DNA from: Pelargonium cotyledonis
Taxonomy: Eukaryota > Streptophyta > Magnoliopsida > Geraniales > Geraniaceae
Assembly: GCA_036897625.1 (NCBI GenBank)
Contig: JAYMTA010001171.1
Coordinates: 1 to 21,388, forward strand
Length of the DNA: 21,388 bases
Direction: 5' to 3'
The notes beneath the pieces were generated by a model. That model was given only the letters and a program-made list of their open reading frames with translations. It made no database searches and was not told the origin of the DNA. The translations under genes and the position numbers were made by a program. Shown piece by piece: positions 1 through 9,998 of the stretch; position 1 is the stretch's first letter, and each line of letters starts with the position of its first letter.

Positions 1-18
1 TATATATATATATATATT
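1..18. repeat. (TA)n microsatellite at the window edge
   Basis: The window opens with an uninterrupted TA dinucleotide run. It lies inside what must be an intron of the first gene, upstream of the first recognisable exon at 194. Nothing coding was seen in 19-193. Confidence 0.8.
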
Positions 19-193
19 ATAGAAAACAAGATCAAGACAATGAATACAATATATTTGCAATTAACGAGAGAATTATGTCAACTCTCAACAATCACTCGAC
101 TATAAAGTTTATAGAAAAAGCCTCATTTTTGTGTATAGTCTTCTATGATCCTGGGATGTATATTTTTTTAAACTTTGTTTTTTATTCCTACAG

Positions 194-2169
194 ATAGTAT
201 TGCTGCTTCGGCTTGTTCCCTTGCTTCCTTTTAATATGTTGAATTACCTCCTCTCTGTGACTCCTGTTCCGGTTGGGGAGTATATGCTCGCATCTTGGAT
301 AGGGATGATGGTATTTCTTCCCTCTTGAAATATAGCTACTGTGTTCAATGATTATGTTAGAGTTATGCTTTACATATGTCACAAATTTTGAATATGAAGT
401 GGATTTATGATTGTTCCTTTTCTTTATTTAGCAATATATTTATATTTCACTCACATCTCCACTATAAGTTGCAGCAGACACTGTATTGCTAAATTACTAC
501 ATGTCTACTATTATTCTACTGGAAATTTGTGTGATTCACATAGTTGAATATGGATTTTGTATGATTTGGCTGTGGCACTATCCAAACGAGTCACTGCAAG
601 TGAATTTTTTTTCCAATCAAATACTTGACCCATATGAAACTAGGATTTGGGGTTCAAAGTACTTTTTGGCAGACATGTTTTTGTTAGATGTTCTTGCTTA
701 AGAAGTTTAAAAAATATGGCGAGAAAGCAAAATTAATTGTGAAGTAGTCTGTAATATACTGTTATTGATTTTCCTTGACTCATCAGTGCATCTATGCTAA
801 GGTACTTTGGAAAACATGAGCTCCTTTCAGTTAAGCATGACTCTTGTTGGGAGTTTTTGTCAACTAATTGAATGATACAATTTTCGTGCCATGCTAATGG
901 TTTGAATATGGCATATGTAACAGCCTATAACACTTGCACTAGTCTATGTTGGAACAACTCTCAAGGATATATCTGATGTGACACATGGATGGAGTGAGTT
1001 TTCTACTACTCGTTGGGTAAGTGCTATATCTTCATTATTATTTATCAAAATTAAAATTTGAAGTTTAATAGATTTACTTGGTTACTGAGGCTCATGGATC
1101 ATATTACAAGCATTCCAGTAGTGTAGGTACATCATACTTACATATATGTATTTCAATTTAGTATATGGATGTCAAAAGGTGCTTGAATTACTGGCTTATT
1201 TTATATTTTTCTTGTCTTTCTGTTTCAGTTCTGATATTTATTTCATGTACTGTATGTGCAGGTATTTATTGTACTGGGCCTTGCTGTATCTGGTAAGTTG
1301 CAATCATCTACTACACATATGATTGATTGTTTTTTTATTAATTAATTATTTTTTATATACTTTTCACGCTTGCATCAGATCTATGTTTAAGAAAAATGTA
1401 CATGTATAAAGTATTAGTGAAAAATCAAAACATTATCACTTGGTTTACATATGGTGGAGTAAAAGTGCACTTGAAAGAATGATGTATGAACTGAACTTAC
1501 TAGGGGGTGTAAATGTGTAATGGAGGACTGATATCCATTTCTGCTTGAATGATTTTTGATTAATTCAACAGTCCTAGTTATTGTTTTATATGAATATTTA
1601 GGAGGGAACTAATGATTACTTTTGCTCCCTCAACAAATGGAGGAATACTTGGCAGACTTAAAATTTGATGAATGGGATTTGAACTCCTTTACTGCTCAAC
1701 ATTGAACAGTAATTTTCTATTATAAAATAGCATTAGAGGCTGAGGCGTAAGATAACGTCGCCAGTCTTCCAAATATGTTAGAAAAAAAGGGTAAAACAAG
1801 TAAGAACAGAGTTGGACGTCTCAAAAAAATTACTTGTTTCATTGCATCGCTCCTGCATAAAATTACCCTGCTTTGTATAAAAGGTTCAAAATGACACTAA
1901 AAATTTGATTTATTGTGAGGGTCAGTTTTACAATATATATTTAGAACTCTTGGTTTTCATTATCTTTGGGTTCGTGTGCAGTGATTCTGATATATTGTGT
2001 GACCAAAGTTGCCAAGTCGGCTCTGGATAAAGCATTGGCAGAAAACGAGGATATAGATGACATTTATAGCCCGCATTTGCCTATTGTCACCGAACCAGCT
2101 GTGGATCTGAGCCAGCCACTTATAATCAAGATAGACAACAGCCCCACCGAAGAAAATCATGAAAAGTGA
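194..2169 (+). CDS. TVP38/TMEM64 (SNARE-associated Golgi, VTT-domain) membrane protein, 3' part
   Basis: This is the C-terminal 142 residues of a multi-pass membrane protein of the VTT/DedA-like family, thought to act in Golgi or endomembrane trafficking or lipid handling. Exons are 194-310, 924-1016, 1262-1292 and 1982-2169, all bounded by AG and GT, and the frame stays open across the junctions. The third exon has 31 bases and its last base completes a Val codon with the next exon. The first exon carries the family signature: an LRLVP stretch, then LLPFNMLNYLLSVTPVP. The second begins PITLALVYVGTTLKD. The last exon finishes a membrane segment (VILIYCV) and then gives a hydrophilic tail ending TEENHEK and TGA. 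The N-terminal exons lie outside the window, so total length is unknown. The wording closely matches what I remember of Arabidopsis At1g03260 and the At5g19070 type. Family is confident; cellular role is inferred from the family only. Confidence 0.9.
311..923 (+). other. intron of the VTT-domain gene
   Basis: AT-rich intron starting GTATTT and ending CAG. A 71-codon open frame inside it (486-701) has no family resemblance and is treated as chance. No mobile element was recognised. Confidence 0.8.
1293..1981 (+). other. last intron of the VTT-domain gene
   Basis: Intron from GTAAGT at 1293 to the CAG ending at 1981, between the 31-base exon and the final exon. It is AT-rich with no recognised element. 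Confidence 0.8.
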
Positions 2170-2324
2170 AACCTAGTTTGTGTGTAAATTCTTCTCCTTC
2201 CCAATCTTAAAAGACTTGGAATTTACCAGCTGTGATCTGTACAGTCATCCCTTACAGTTGTAGTTTTGGACTGAAATGACTGAAATTTAGAATATTTCAT
2301 GTAGGTTGATCCTGAAGCTGAACC

Positions 2325-2330
2325 AATAAA
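2325..2330 (+). terminator. AATAAA poly(A) signal of the VTT-domain gene
   Basis: A canonical AATAAA lies 156 bases after the stop codon at 2169, a plausible 3'-UTR length. A T-rich tract follows about 35 bases later. The actual cleavage site cannot be read from the sequence. Confidence 0.55.
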
Positions 2331-2474
2331 CTTGAAAGAAAAGTTGATGAAATGAAACCTTTGTTTTTTTTTTTTTTAGCAAATTGTTCGATTTGGATGG
2401 TTAAACTTGTTTTTGGTCTTTTGTTTGTGCTGTTTGCTTGCAAGATCTGGGTGGTTGTTTTGTTGTTATTGTGT

Positions 2475-2533
2475 TGAAGCCTTGTTTATTTTCAATGAAT
2501 GATTATTGCTTCAACCAAATAAACAAGGCTTCA
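2475..2533. repeat. 17-bp perfect inverted repeat (hairpin)
   Basis: Left arm 2475-2491 (TGAAGCCTTGTTTATTT, read from the second T) and right arm 2517-2533 are exact reverse complements, separated by 25 bases. It lies about 150 bp after the VTT gene's poly(A) signal. It could be a short foldback element or an RNA hairpin in a read-through transcript. No flanking target duplication was identified. Confidence 0.75.
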
Positions 2534-3210
2534 GCTATTTATTTTCCTTTGCTTCCAACACAAAATCATTCTTTTTCTCATTATTATTGTTGTTATTCTA
2601 GATAAGTGACGGGACAGCAGATTTTAACGGCCAGTGTTTCTCATCTCTTAGTGGGGGGTGTTACTTGTTAGTTGTTATTCTCTTCTTAATTCTATAAATC
2701 TCATACCGTCGGCGGGATGAGTATAAATTTATATAAGCAAATATATGTTGCTTTTAAAAGTTAACTTAAGTATTATTAAAAACATGGATTTAATTAAAAA
2801 TGAAGTGAAATCATGAAAGGTGAAGCAAAATCATCATGGAGATTTGTGAGCAATTAGTCAATTTATATTCTTTATTTTTATTTAAGTATAAGTTCTTTCA
2901 GGTGCTAGCATGTTACTGGCCATTTCATTTTTATTGTCTCCTTGTGTCATATATGGGGGTTCTTTAAATAATTTGTTGTAAAAGGTTTAGCGCATTTGGA
3001 ACGACTTCTTCAAAAATCAACTCTCTCTAAATTGTGAATGAATACGTGCCTCATCACCTTTGTGGTACTTTTGGCTGGCTCGAAACACAATGATTTTCAT
3101 TGTAAATCTCGTATTTACAATCACAACTTTCTTTGAAATCAAAGTCTTCTCTTTGTTTGTAGTTTCAGTGGCTCTCGGCATAGCCGATGAGGCTGTTTGC
3201 GACCTTGAAA

Positions 3211-3370
3211 GCCGGTTCTCAACTTCAATATCGAACTTTATAGCTTACTCTCTCATTATCCCGCTTCTTTCACCGGAAGCTCGAAGGGTCCTCAACTTCA
3301 ATATCAAGCTTTATAGCATAGTGTCTCACTATCCTGTTTACTTAACCGGAGACTTGAAATGGAGACTTCA
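3211..3370. repeat. 73-bp tandem duplication, about 2.2 copies
   Basis: The string CTCAACTTCAATATC occurs at 3218 and again at 3291, and both are followed by related sequence (AGC/GAACTTTATAGC, TCTCA..TATC, ACCGGA). The period is 73 bp. The copies have diverged, so the duplication is not recent. Confidence 0.65.
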
Positions 3371-3468
3371 AATAGTCTCATCTAGTTTTTAAGAAGGTTG
3401 ACCAACATGCTCCAACACCATTTAAAAAAATACACGGAAATGATAATTTAACAGATAATAATGGAGAC

Positions 3469-3472
<4 letters not shown>

Positions 3473-3512
<40 letters not shown>
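3473..3512 (+). repeat. (AG)20 microsatellite upstream of the RING gene
   Basis: Twenty uninterrupted AG units lie about 190 bases before the RING gene's start codon. GA/CT repeats near plant transcription starts can act as GAGA-type elements, but here the position relative to the start site is unknown. Such a tract is expected to vary in length between individuals. Confidence 0.9.
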
Positions 3513-3516
<4 letters not shown>

Positions 3517-3702
3517 GGTCAAACATGGAGCTGAGTAGCTGTCTCCGTGTAGTTTCTTCAATTACACATTTAATTACTCACTTTTCTTTCTTCTCCACAG
3601 ACACAACTGCTCCTACCCAACCAACCAGATCATTATTTCCCAATTCCTTGCCCAAATCTTCTACTTTCCTCTTCTTTCCTCTCTGTCCCAAACCCACAAA
3701 AC

Positions 3703-6700
3703 ATGGGAATTTCATGGAGCGGAAGAAGAAGAAACGCCAATTATATGCAAAACCCACCTCCCCAGTACTTCCCTCCCTCTTACTACTACTCCGCCGAGCC
3801 ACCCTCTCTTCCGCCACCACCTCCTCATCCGCAAAACTACCAATTCGCCGCCGCATCCACCCCTTTTCCGACCCACGCTCCGCCTCCAGTTCACTCCTAC
3901 TACTACTACTCTGCCGGTTACAACACCAATACATGCAATCATGCCAATCCCATGATGGGTCGCTTCAATTACCACCCGTATTATGCTAGTCAGCCCAATG
4001 GGTGGTCTCCGGCGAGGCCTCCCGTCGCACAGCCGCCGCCGCCGCCGCCTCCTTATGTGGATCATCAGAATGCCAAGAAGGTCAGGAACGATGTCAATGT
4101 TCATAAGGATACCTTGCGACTCGAGGTGGATGATGAAAACCCTGATCAGAAGTTGGTCTCTTTCGTCTTTGATGCCTTGTTTGATGGGAGGTAAGCATCT
4201 TGGTCACTTCTCTTCTGATCTTTCTGTCCATGATAGCTGAATTGTTCAATTATTGATTTTTTTGTTATCTTTGGTTTGGTTTCAATGATTAAGTGACTAC
4301 TGACCGACCATACTGGATGTTTTTTTTATAAGATGCATGAGATCTGTTTCAGCTGGATTGCTGGAAATAATATTTAGACAAATACTTACTAAATTTTTTG
4401 AATCTGTGAGTTTCTATATTTAGAATTAGAGGACACAGGCTAACTGTTTTACTGATTTAAGGTATGATTTTAGTTTCCGTGACAATTTCTAGTCTAGAGT
4501 CATTTCATGACATAGGAAATGAATCGCTGAAAGCTGATATGGATTGAGATTATTAGTCTGGAGGACTACTTGACTGATGCTAATCCATTTCGAGACTTTG
4601 GGAGGACTAGTTGATTGATTGGTGCCCGTGCTTTTCTTCTTTTGTTGAGTCTAATAACCATGGAAATCATGCAGCAAATGCTGAAGTAAGGAACTGGACT
4701 TCTTTGACATGACTATAACCAAACTCAGTGTGCCGATGTCATATTTTAGTTGGAAAAATGATCAGTTATTTGTGTGTAAAGAGTCAATTAGGAGACTAGT
4801 TCAAATATTTTCTTCTTCTATATTGACTATTTAAAATTGTGTTAAAAAGGCTTGACATCAAGTCACATAGATAAACCATTAAATGCTAATGCCTAGAGAT
4901 GGTTCCTTTTTCTCTTCCCATCTCCTTGTTCATTTGGTAGTAGAAAGAAATGGATTGTGGAAATATCATATAAAAAATGCGTTTGATTTGTTAAGGAATC
5001 CAACTCAAAAACCAATTGACAAGGAGCGAAGTGGCCTGTGTTACTTATTTAATAACATGGAACCCCACATTTACTCAATGTGGGTCTCCTATTCAACAAG
5101 TTTAAATTCAATTGTGTTAAGTCCATCACACAGCACATACATATATGATGTCCTCATATTCATTCGGACCTGGAGTAAGCATATGGATCATCTGCAACTG
5201 GTGTTGGCTACATTGTCTAAATATTCTTTGTTTCTAAACTCTCTAAATGCTCATTTGGTCAAGAGAGGTTGAATATCTAGGTCACATGGTCTTTACTCAT
5301 GGGTTGGCTATGGATGACAGCAAGATTCAAGAAATAATTAGATGGCCAAAACTACAGAACCTTAACCAATTAAGTTTTTTTTGTGTGTGTGTATGTGTGT
5401 GTGAGTGTGTCTTAATACAATGCTTTCCAACTACTCAAGGGATAAATGACTATTGCACCATTATTGGATTTGCCTCTCTTTTTCCAATCCTTCATAATAA
5501 AAACATATGCCTTTAGTAGTGGCATTAAAGCTGTTTTGTGCAAGGGAATCTGCTTATGGGAACTGTTTGACATAGCTCAAACACCATATAGGGAAATATT
5601 TGGTGGGGCACAAGTTCATTATCATGATAGACCATAAGAGTATTAAAGCAATTCAAGACTTGCTTGTCGGCACATTGTGCACTTTGTCACTTGTTGTACC
5701 ACAACTTGCTTCATGAGAGGCTAGTACAAAGTAGCACCCATCCTGTGATAGGTTATGCTAGTACCTCATGACCTCAAATAGGTGAATTGTGAAACTCTTT
5801 CAAGTGATATTGTTTGAGGGATGCTTTGTTAGGCATGAGTACCCTATGATAGTGATTGCTAAACTTAACTCAAACACAAAATTTTAACCTAATAGTTAGA
5901 GGGCCTAGTATAACAAGTGGCGATAGACTTCACATTTTTTATGTGAGATTTTATAACACTCCTCTACGTGCAATTGGATTAGAGAACGGATCATGCACGT
6001 GCACTAAAAACGGAGGCAACAAAGACGAGTCAATAGGCCCTAAGAGAACCAACTCTAATAGCTTGTCAAATCGGGTGGAGAGTGGGTACAAGATATAACG
6101 TGGTTCAACCATAAGGCTTACATCCACACCCAAATGCCCAAAGAGCTAAATGTGTTTCACTATCTTGATGTGTTAAGTACTAAGGACCGATATTTATAAT
6201 GACTATAGGAGAAATATATATCAGCAAACAAATTACAATAATCACTCTAAATCTAATAAATTGATCTATCAAATCTCACTATTTACCACACAATCAAATC
6301 ATGGGAGTGTCATAGAATAAGAAAATATGTATAAAAAAATGTAATAATGTATTGATTAGATAATAATTTAAGGAATTGCTTATGATATCCTTCCTAGTTT
6401 GGATATTCCATTGTGTGTATATATATATGTGTGTGTGTATTCCATTCAATATAATATGTGAATTATTCCTATTTGATTATTACACTGTGGTTTGGGTTGT
6501 GATTGTGGAGGTGGTAGTTGTGGGTGTGCATTGGGATTATTTCCAGGGCCAGGTTGTTTAGGACCTTAGGTATTGGTAGTAATGGTGGTAAGGTTGAGGG
6601 CTTTGGTGTGTGTCCAGTAGGGTAATTATGGGATGAAGGTTTGCTGTGGTACACTTTGGTCTCATAATCTTGCTAGGCCAATGGCTATTGACATGCTATC

Positions 6701-8772
6701 AGGTTTCATTGCAACCACATGATTTTGCGAGGCATTTTTCAATCTCCCACAAATACATCCACTAACATAGATTCCGATAATACCCATCACATCTATTCAA
6801 CATTTGCAGAATTGAGAATACTACTTAAATACAGATGAATTTTTTTGCAGATGAGTTTAAACCGGGTTCTCGTAGAGTTGTCAAATTCAGAGGGTCCAAA
6901 TTGGCATATTAGTGTTGTGGAAATAGATTTCCAATAAGCAAGCTGATCAATCTTTCTTTAACTTTGGAACCAGTTAATATTATGGTTTCCTTCCATATTA
7001 CCCATCGCCTATGGGTTTCTAGTTTTGCTGAGAGAATAACGATACAAGGTTATCAATTTTTGCCTCCAGATTGTTATTAGCTTGCTGTTCTCGTTCCTTC
7101 AGCTTGGTAATCTCCACTGTAGTGGCTGTGATTTTCTCTTTCTTTTCTTTTTTCTGCCACTGTTTCTAGCACCTCTAATTGAACATTTTGAACAACCATG
7201 GGGGCAAGATGATCAATGAAAGGGAAACAAGTACATAGTTGTGCGGTACATACCAAATCAACGCTCTGTCAGGCTACAAGAATCACCAAGGATGGTATAC
7301 AAAGGGTTTAGGGAAGAAGAAATACAACAAAGAAAAAATTCAACAAAACCTGCTTAGAACCCTTCCCTTCTTTTATTGCCTTGCATAATCCTTCAAATGT
7401 TCTTGGTTCTTGTGCTTCGTCTGATCTGTTGCTGACCTTCATCTGCACCCCTCCATTATCCCTCCCAATCCTCAACTCCTATATGTCTAAGCTCCTTTCC
7501 TAACAAACTCCACTTACTCTCAAAGAGAATGTCATTTCGTTGGAACTCTCTTGGCGCCTTTTCATTATTCCAAACGACAGTGTTTTGATAAATTTTTTTC
7601 TTTCTCGCCCATTCATTTTTTTTCATTCCCTGTACGCAGTCGTTGTGTTCCAACCATTTACTGCCACTCCAATCTGATACATATGTGGTCAAAACAACTG
7701 ACACTTTCAATGTTAACTTGACTATGGTTGAACTCTATTGTGCTTCTTTACTTGGATATTGTTTATGTTCTTTGCATTATATGTGCAAACTTTGACATGT
7801 CATGTTCCCAATTATAGAAATGAATATTTTCTCATTCAAATAACCAGTGTTCAATTTATTTATTTATTTTTTTTTTTTGAGATAGCACTATAGGGTGAGA
7901 GTTTTTCTGTTGGAAACCCCATGAACTAATGCTGTTTTTGTGTTTTCTCATGGCAGTATTACAATTTTCTACTTTGCCAAGGAAGAGTCAAATTGTAGAT
8001 TTGTACCATTATTTCCTGAAGCCTATATGCCAGTGAGAGTTCCTTTCCAGAAAGGACTAGGTCAAAAGTTCCGGCAGCCTTCTGGGACAGGCATTGACCT
8101 GGGCTTCTTTGAGTTGAGTGATCTTGCAAAACCATCTCCTGAAGAAGATGTATTTCCTCTTGTAATATCTGCAGAGACATGCTTATCAGCTCATTCGACA
8201 GACGAACATCTTGATTATCCCAATGCGTCCCCTCATATGCAGATCACACAAGCTGTTCTCGAAAAGAACAACAGCGATTCTTTCCAAGTAAGAGTAATTA
8301 GGCAGATATTGTGGGTCAATGGTGTTCGCTACGAGCTGCGTGAGATATTTGGCATAGGAAGCTCTGCGGCAGAAGGGTTTGACGACAATGACCCAGTAGA
8401 AAAGTGTGTGATTTGCATGACTGAACCTAAGGACACTGCTGTGCTGCCATGCCGACATATGGTAAGAACACATGGATTAGTCTTATTTGATTCTATCGAG
8501 ATATGCAGTCAGAGTATCATATTTGAAGAATGTTTATTACACTAGATGTATCAAGGGAACTTACGGATTATATTGGAAACCTAGAACGATACCTTTATCT
8601 TTCATCGCTTTACCTATTGCTTTATAAACCTCGCAAGTTTAACATGTCTATTCTTCGTCAGTGTATGTGCAGCGAGTGTGCAAAAGCACTGAGGCTTCAA
8701 TCAAATAAGTGCCCCATATGTCGTCAGTCAATTGAGGAGCTTATAGAGATCAAGATAAACAATGCCGATTGA
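3703..8772 (+). CDS. LUL3: LOG2/LUL-family RING E3 ubiquitin ligase (LUL3/LUL4 type)
   Basis: Three coding exons, 3703-4190, 7957-8461 and 8662-8772, join in frame to give 367 residues. The start (AAACATGG) has a favourable context and begins [10 protein letters not shown]; Gly2 with Ser6 fits an N-myristoylation signal, a known trait of this family. Residues 12-118 are Pro/Tyr-rich with poly-Pro runs. From about 124 comes the conserved DAR2-like domain ([59 protein letters not shown]). The C-terminal C3HC4 RING has ligands Cys313, Cys316, Cys328, His330, Cys334, Cys337, Cys348 and Cys351, all present. The RING is split by intron 2 immediately after Met331. Family members ubiquitinate membrane-associated targets; LOG2 works with GDU proteins in amino-acid export. 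The substrate here is unknown. It is co-orthologous to LUL3/LUL4, so the symbol is approximate. Retention of intron 2 would truncate the RING. Confidence 0.93.
5105..5665 (+). mobile_element. decayed Ty3/gypsy pol fragment (reverse transcriptase to RNase H)
   Basis: At 5138-5180 the frame reads [15 protein letters not shown], matching the gypsy catalytic block, but the first Asp of the YIDD box is Tyr (codon TAT at 5144-5146). It continues [18 protein letters not shown] frameshift near 5265 then leads to [13 protein letters not shown] and [13 protein letters not shown]-rich insertion (5383-5410) interrupts it. The RNase H part follows (INDYCTI near 5440; [11 protein letters not shown] near 5614-5646). 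Frameshifts, stops and the lost catalytic residue make it inactive. No LTR pair was found around it. Confidence 0.8.
5860..6140. mobile_element. LTR-like fragment
   Basis: The stretch has the look of plant LTR sequence, notably the AACGTGGTTCAACCATAAGG block followed by a TTACATCCACACCC motif, close behind the gypsy fragment. It may belong to the same or another element. The ends could not be defined, so this call is weak. Confidence 0.35.
7030..7290 (-). mobile_element. gag-like remnant with a primer-binding-site-like sequence, antisense to the LUL gene
   Basis: Read on the - strand, TTGATTTGGTATG at about 7245-7257 resembles the start of the initiator-Met tRNA primer-binding site of plant LTR elements. 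It is followed about 45 bases later by an ATG opening [17 protein letters not shown]. After a frameshift comes [20 protein letters not shown], a charged coiled-coil-like stretch typical of gypsy gag N-termini, ending in a stop. The orientation is opposite to the reverse transcriptase fragment, so it is probably a separate insertion. Confidence 0.4.
8462..8661 (+). other. intron 2 of the LUL gene, inside the RING
   Basis: 200-bp intron with GTAAGA donor and CAG acceptor, phase 0, between Met331 and Cys332. Reading through it adds about 28 codons before a stop and removes the last four zinc ligands. Confidence 0.85.
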
Positions 8773-9014
8773 TGAGTGAGTGATTCTTTTCTTCACTCTG
8801 GGTTAGTTGGATTGTGTACCACGAATTAATGCCAAATTCGTTTTGTTTGTATGCTTCTTTGCCTGTCAATATATGTACTCTAATAATGCATAATATTGTA
8901 GTCGTTAGGTGTAATGTGACAACCTAGCAAGAAATGCATGATTAGACTTTTATCATTCTCATATAAAATGCGCATCTATAGAGCAAGTATTCGGTAGATG
9001 CCTTGTACAAAATC
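8773..9014 (+). other. 3' flank of the LUL gene
   Basis: No canonical AATAAA was seen just after the stop. Near-consensus AATAATGCATAATA around 8882-8895 may serve as the poly(A) region. Nothing else was recognised before the repeat module starts. Confidence 0.4.
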
Positions 9015-9085
9015 TAAAACGCTTAAACTGTTTGACCCTTGCGGCATATATACTAAAAAAAAGTTACATAAGAGGAGAGGGATGA

Positions 9086-9104
9086 TGATGTCACACTATA
9101 AAAG
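9086..9104 (+). promoter_or_regulatory. CRE-like box plus TATA box, copy 1
   Basis: TGATGTCA (9086-9093) lies four bases upstream of TATAAAAG (9097-9104), a compact bZIP-box/TATA arrangement seen in plant promoters. Transcription would be expected to start near 9130. The CRE-like box has one substitution compared with copy 2. Confidence 0.45.
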
Positions 9105-9182
9105 AAGTACATTGTGGACTACTTGAAGTGGTTTTTAGATATGGGCTACCAAAAAGAGGACTCACTAGTCGTCTTCTTCTCA

Positions 9183-9260
9183 TCACTTGAAGCAAGTTTT
9201 GGCTTCCATATGGAGGCCAGTTAAAAGGGCTACAGTTTCTGAGTTACAGGAAACAGCCAT
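9183..9260 (-). other. 25-codon small open reading frame, conserved in both module copies
   Basis: On the - strand an ATG at 9258-9260 opens a frame beginning MAVSCNSETV and ending KTCFK, stop at 9183-9185. The copy at 13551-13628 encodes the identical peptide; the two nucleotide differences are both silent. Those differences are also silent in the overlapping + strand frame, and the peptide matches no family I know. Coding status is unproven. Confidence 0.2.
9228..9258 (+). other. conserved hairpin, copy 1
   Basis: GGCT, bulge ACA, GTTTCT, loop GAGTTACA, GGAAAC, AGCC: ten paired positions, one of them a T-G wobble. The same hairpin at 13596-13626 has a full Watson-Crick pair at that position. 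It sits in the most conserved part of the duplicated module. Confidence 0.5.
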
Positions 9261-9422
9261 GGTAACGGAGGTGGGATCCCGGTTAATTTTCGAGTAATTT
9301 CATGAACGAGACGTGCAATCGATGATCTCGAATGGTCCATGGATGTTTAACAACCACACATTCTTGTTCAAAGTTTAATTAGTCACAATTAAGGATTTTT
9401 TACCCTCTCCGTAAGTGTGTTT

Positions 9423-9480
9423 AGTCTAACAAACTCGGTAACTATGCTCACTATCTCAGCCTGCTTTACCAACTAAGCCG
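9423..9480 (-). mobile_element. tRNA-like SINE head inside module copy 1
   Basis: Reverse complement reads CGGCTTAGTTGGTAAAGC (A-box-like, 9463-9480) and, about 30 bases on, a degenerate B box at 9423-9436. Copy 2 carries the same structure with a better B box (GTTCGACT), so the insertion predates the duplication. Confidence 0.5.
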
Positions 9481-9770
9481 TATTTTATTTGAAAAAATTA
9501 TTTTTATTATTTTTATCGGCATGATATACATTATTGAATATTGATACTCTTCTTTATAATCTAGTGAAGTATTTTGGCATATATAGTGGGAAAATTGAAG
9601 TGTTTGTTTGTGCAGTTTATCTTATGTGTGATGGCTCTTGTTATGGAAAAGAATAAATAATTAAGATATTTTAATGTTAGAGAAGGAACTCATTTGCCTG
9701 ACAACATTGAATGCATTTTAAGATTCATTACTTTTGTCAAGAACATTAAAACTAATAGCATGAGCAATGG

Positions 9771-9882
9771 GGGACTCAAATTGATTCCTTAAAAAACAAT
9801 ATTCTATTTTTTTTATTTGCTACATAAACAAAGTTCATTAATCATATTAATTCATACATTGATGAGACTCAATTTGAGTCCC
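9771..9882. mobile_element. short inverted-repeat element (MITE-like)
   Basis: GGGACTCAAATTGA (9771-9784) and its exact reverse complement TCAATTTGAGTCCC (9869-9882) enclose about 85 AT-rich bases. No target-site duplication was confirmed. A 14-bp arm match at this spacing suggests a small non-autonomous DNA element. Confidence 0.45.
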
Positions 9883-9998
9883 AAATTATCATATAATATA
9901 TATTATATTATGCAAATTTTTGTCATCATTTAATCATTAGGATTCAAGGCTCTCTTAAGACACCAAACCTCTTAAAGGTTTTTACACAACCATTTGAG

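Larger units (their letters stand above)
2331..3472. other. intergenic stretch with a hairpin and a short tandem duplication
   Basis: No gene was recognised. It holds a poly(T) tract, a 17-bp perfect inverted repeat (2475-2533), a small near-palindrome at 2700-2721 (CTCAT and CCG arms around TCGG) and a 73-bp tandem duplication (about 3211-3370). A 110-codon open frame at 3060-3392 runs through the duplication and resembles no known protein. Confidence 0.6.
4191..7956 (+). other. intron 1 of the LUL gene, 3766 bp with retroelement debris
   Basis: Begins GTAAGC and ends GGCAG. It holds GT-rich microsatellites (5383-5410, 6412-6440), a + strand Ty3/gypsy reverse transcriptase/RNase H fragment, an LTR-like stretch and a - strand gag-like remnant with a primer-binding-site-like sequence. 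Stretches 4191-4880 and 6140-7020 contain nothing I recognise. None of the open frames inside is an intact gene. Confidence 0.85.
9015..9748 (+). repeat. duplicated 0.75-kb module, copy 1
   Basis: Matches 13376-14143 in the same orientation along its whole length, with local insertions and deletions. Order: a CRE-like box and TATAAAAG (9086-9104), a pyrimidine-rich leader, a highly conserved core (9181-9284, three differences in 104 bases from copy 2), a divergent stretch, a tRNA-like SINE head on the - strand (about 9423-9480), then a conserved tail with AATAAA at 9652-9657. No protein of appreciable length is encoded on either strand. It could be a non-coding transcription unit or a mobile element; neither is proven. 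Confidence 0.8.

Noticed and set aside
486-701. 71-codon + strand frame
   Set aside because: It lies entirely within an intron of the VTT-domain gene and resembles nothing known.
3060-3392. 110-codon + strand frame
   Set aside because: It runs through a 73-bp tandem duplication, has no recognisable domain, and lacks promoter or splice context.
3578-3934. 118-codon and 130-codon - strand frames opposite LUL exon 1
   Set aside because: They are shadows of the Pro/Tyr-rich LUL N-terminus, whose codon bias keeps the other frames open.
9015-9748. Phosphate-starvation IPS1/At4-type target-mimic RNA or a known MIRNA
   Set aside because: No miR399-mimic motif and no known plant miRNA sequence that I remember could be found in either copy, and no long miRNA-type foldback is present.
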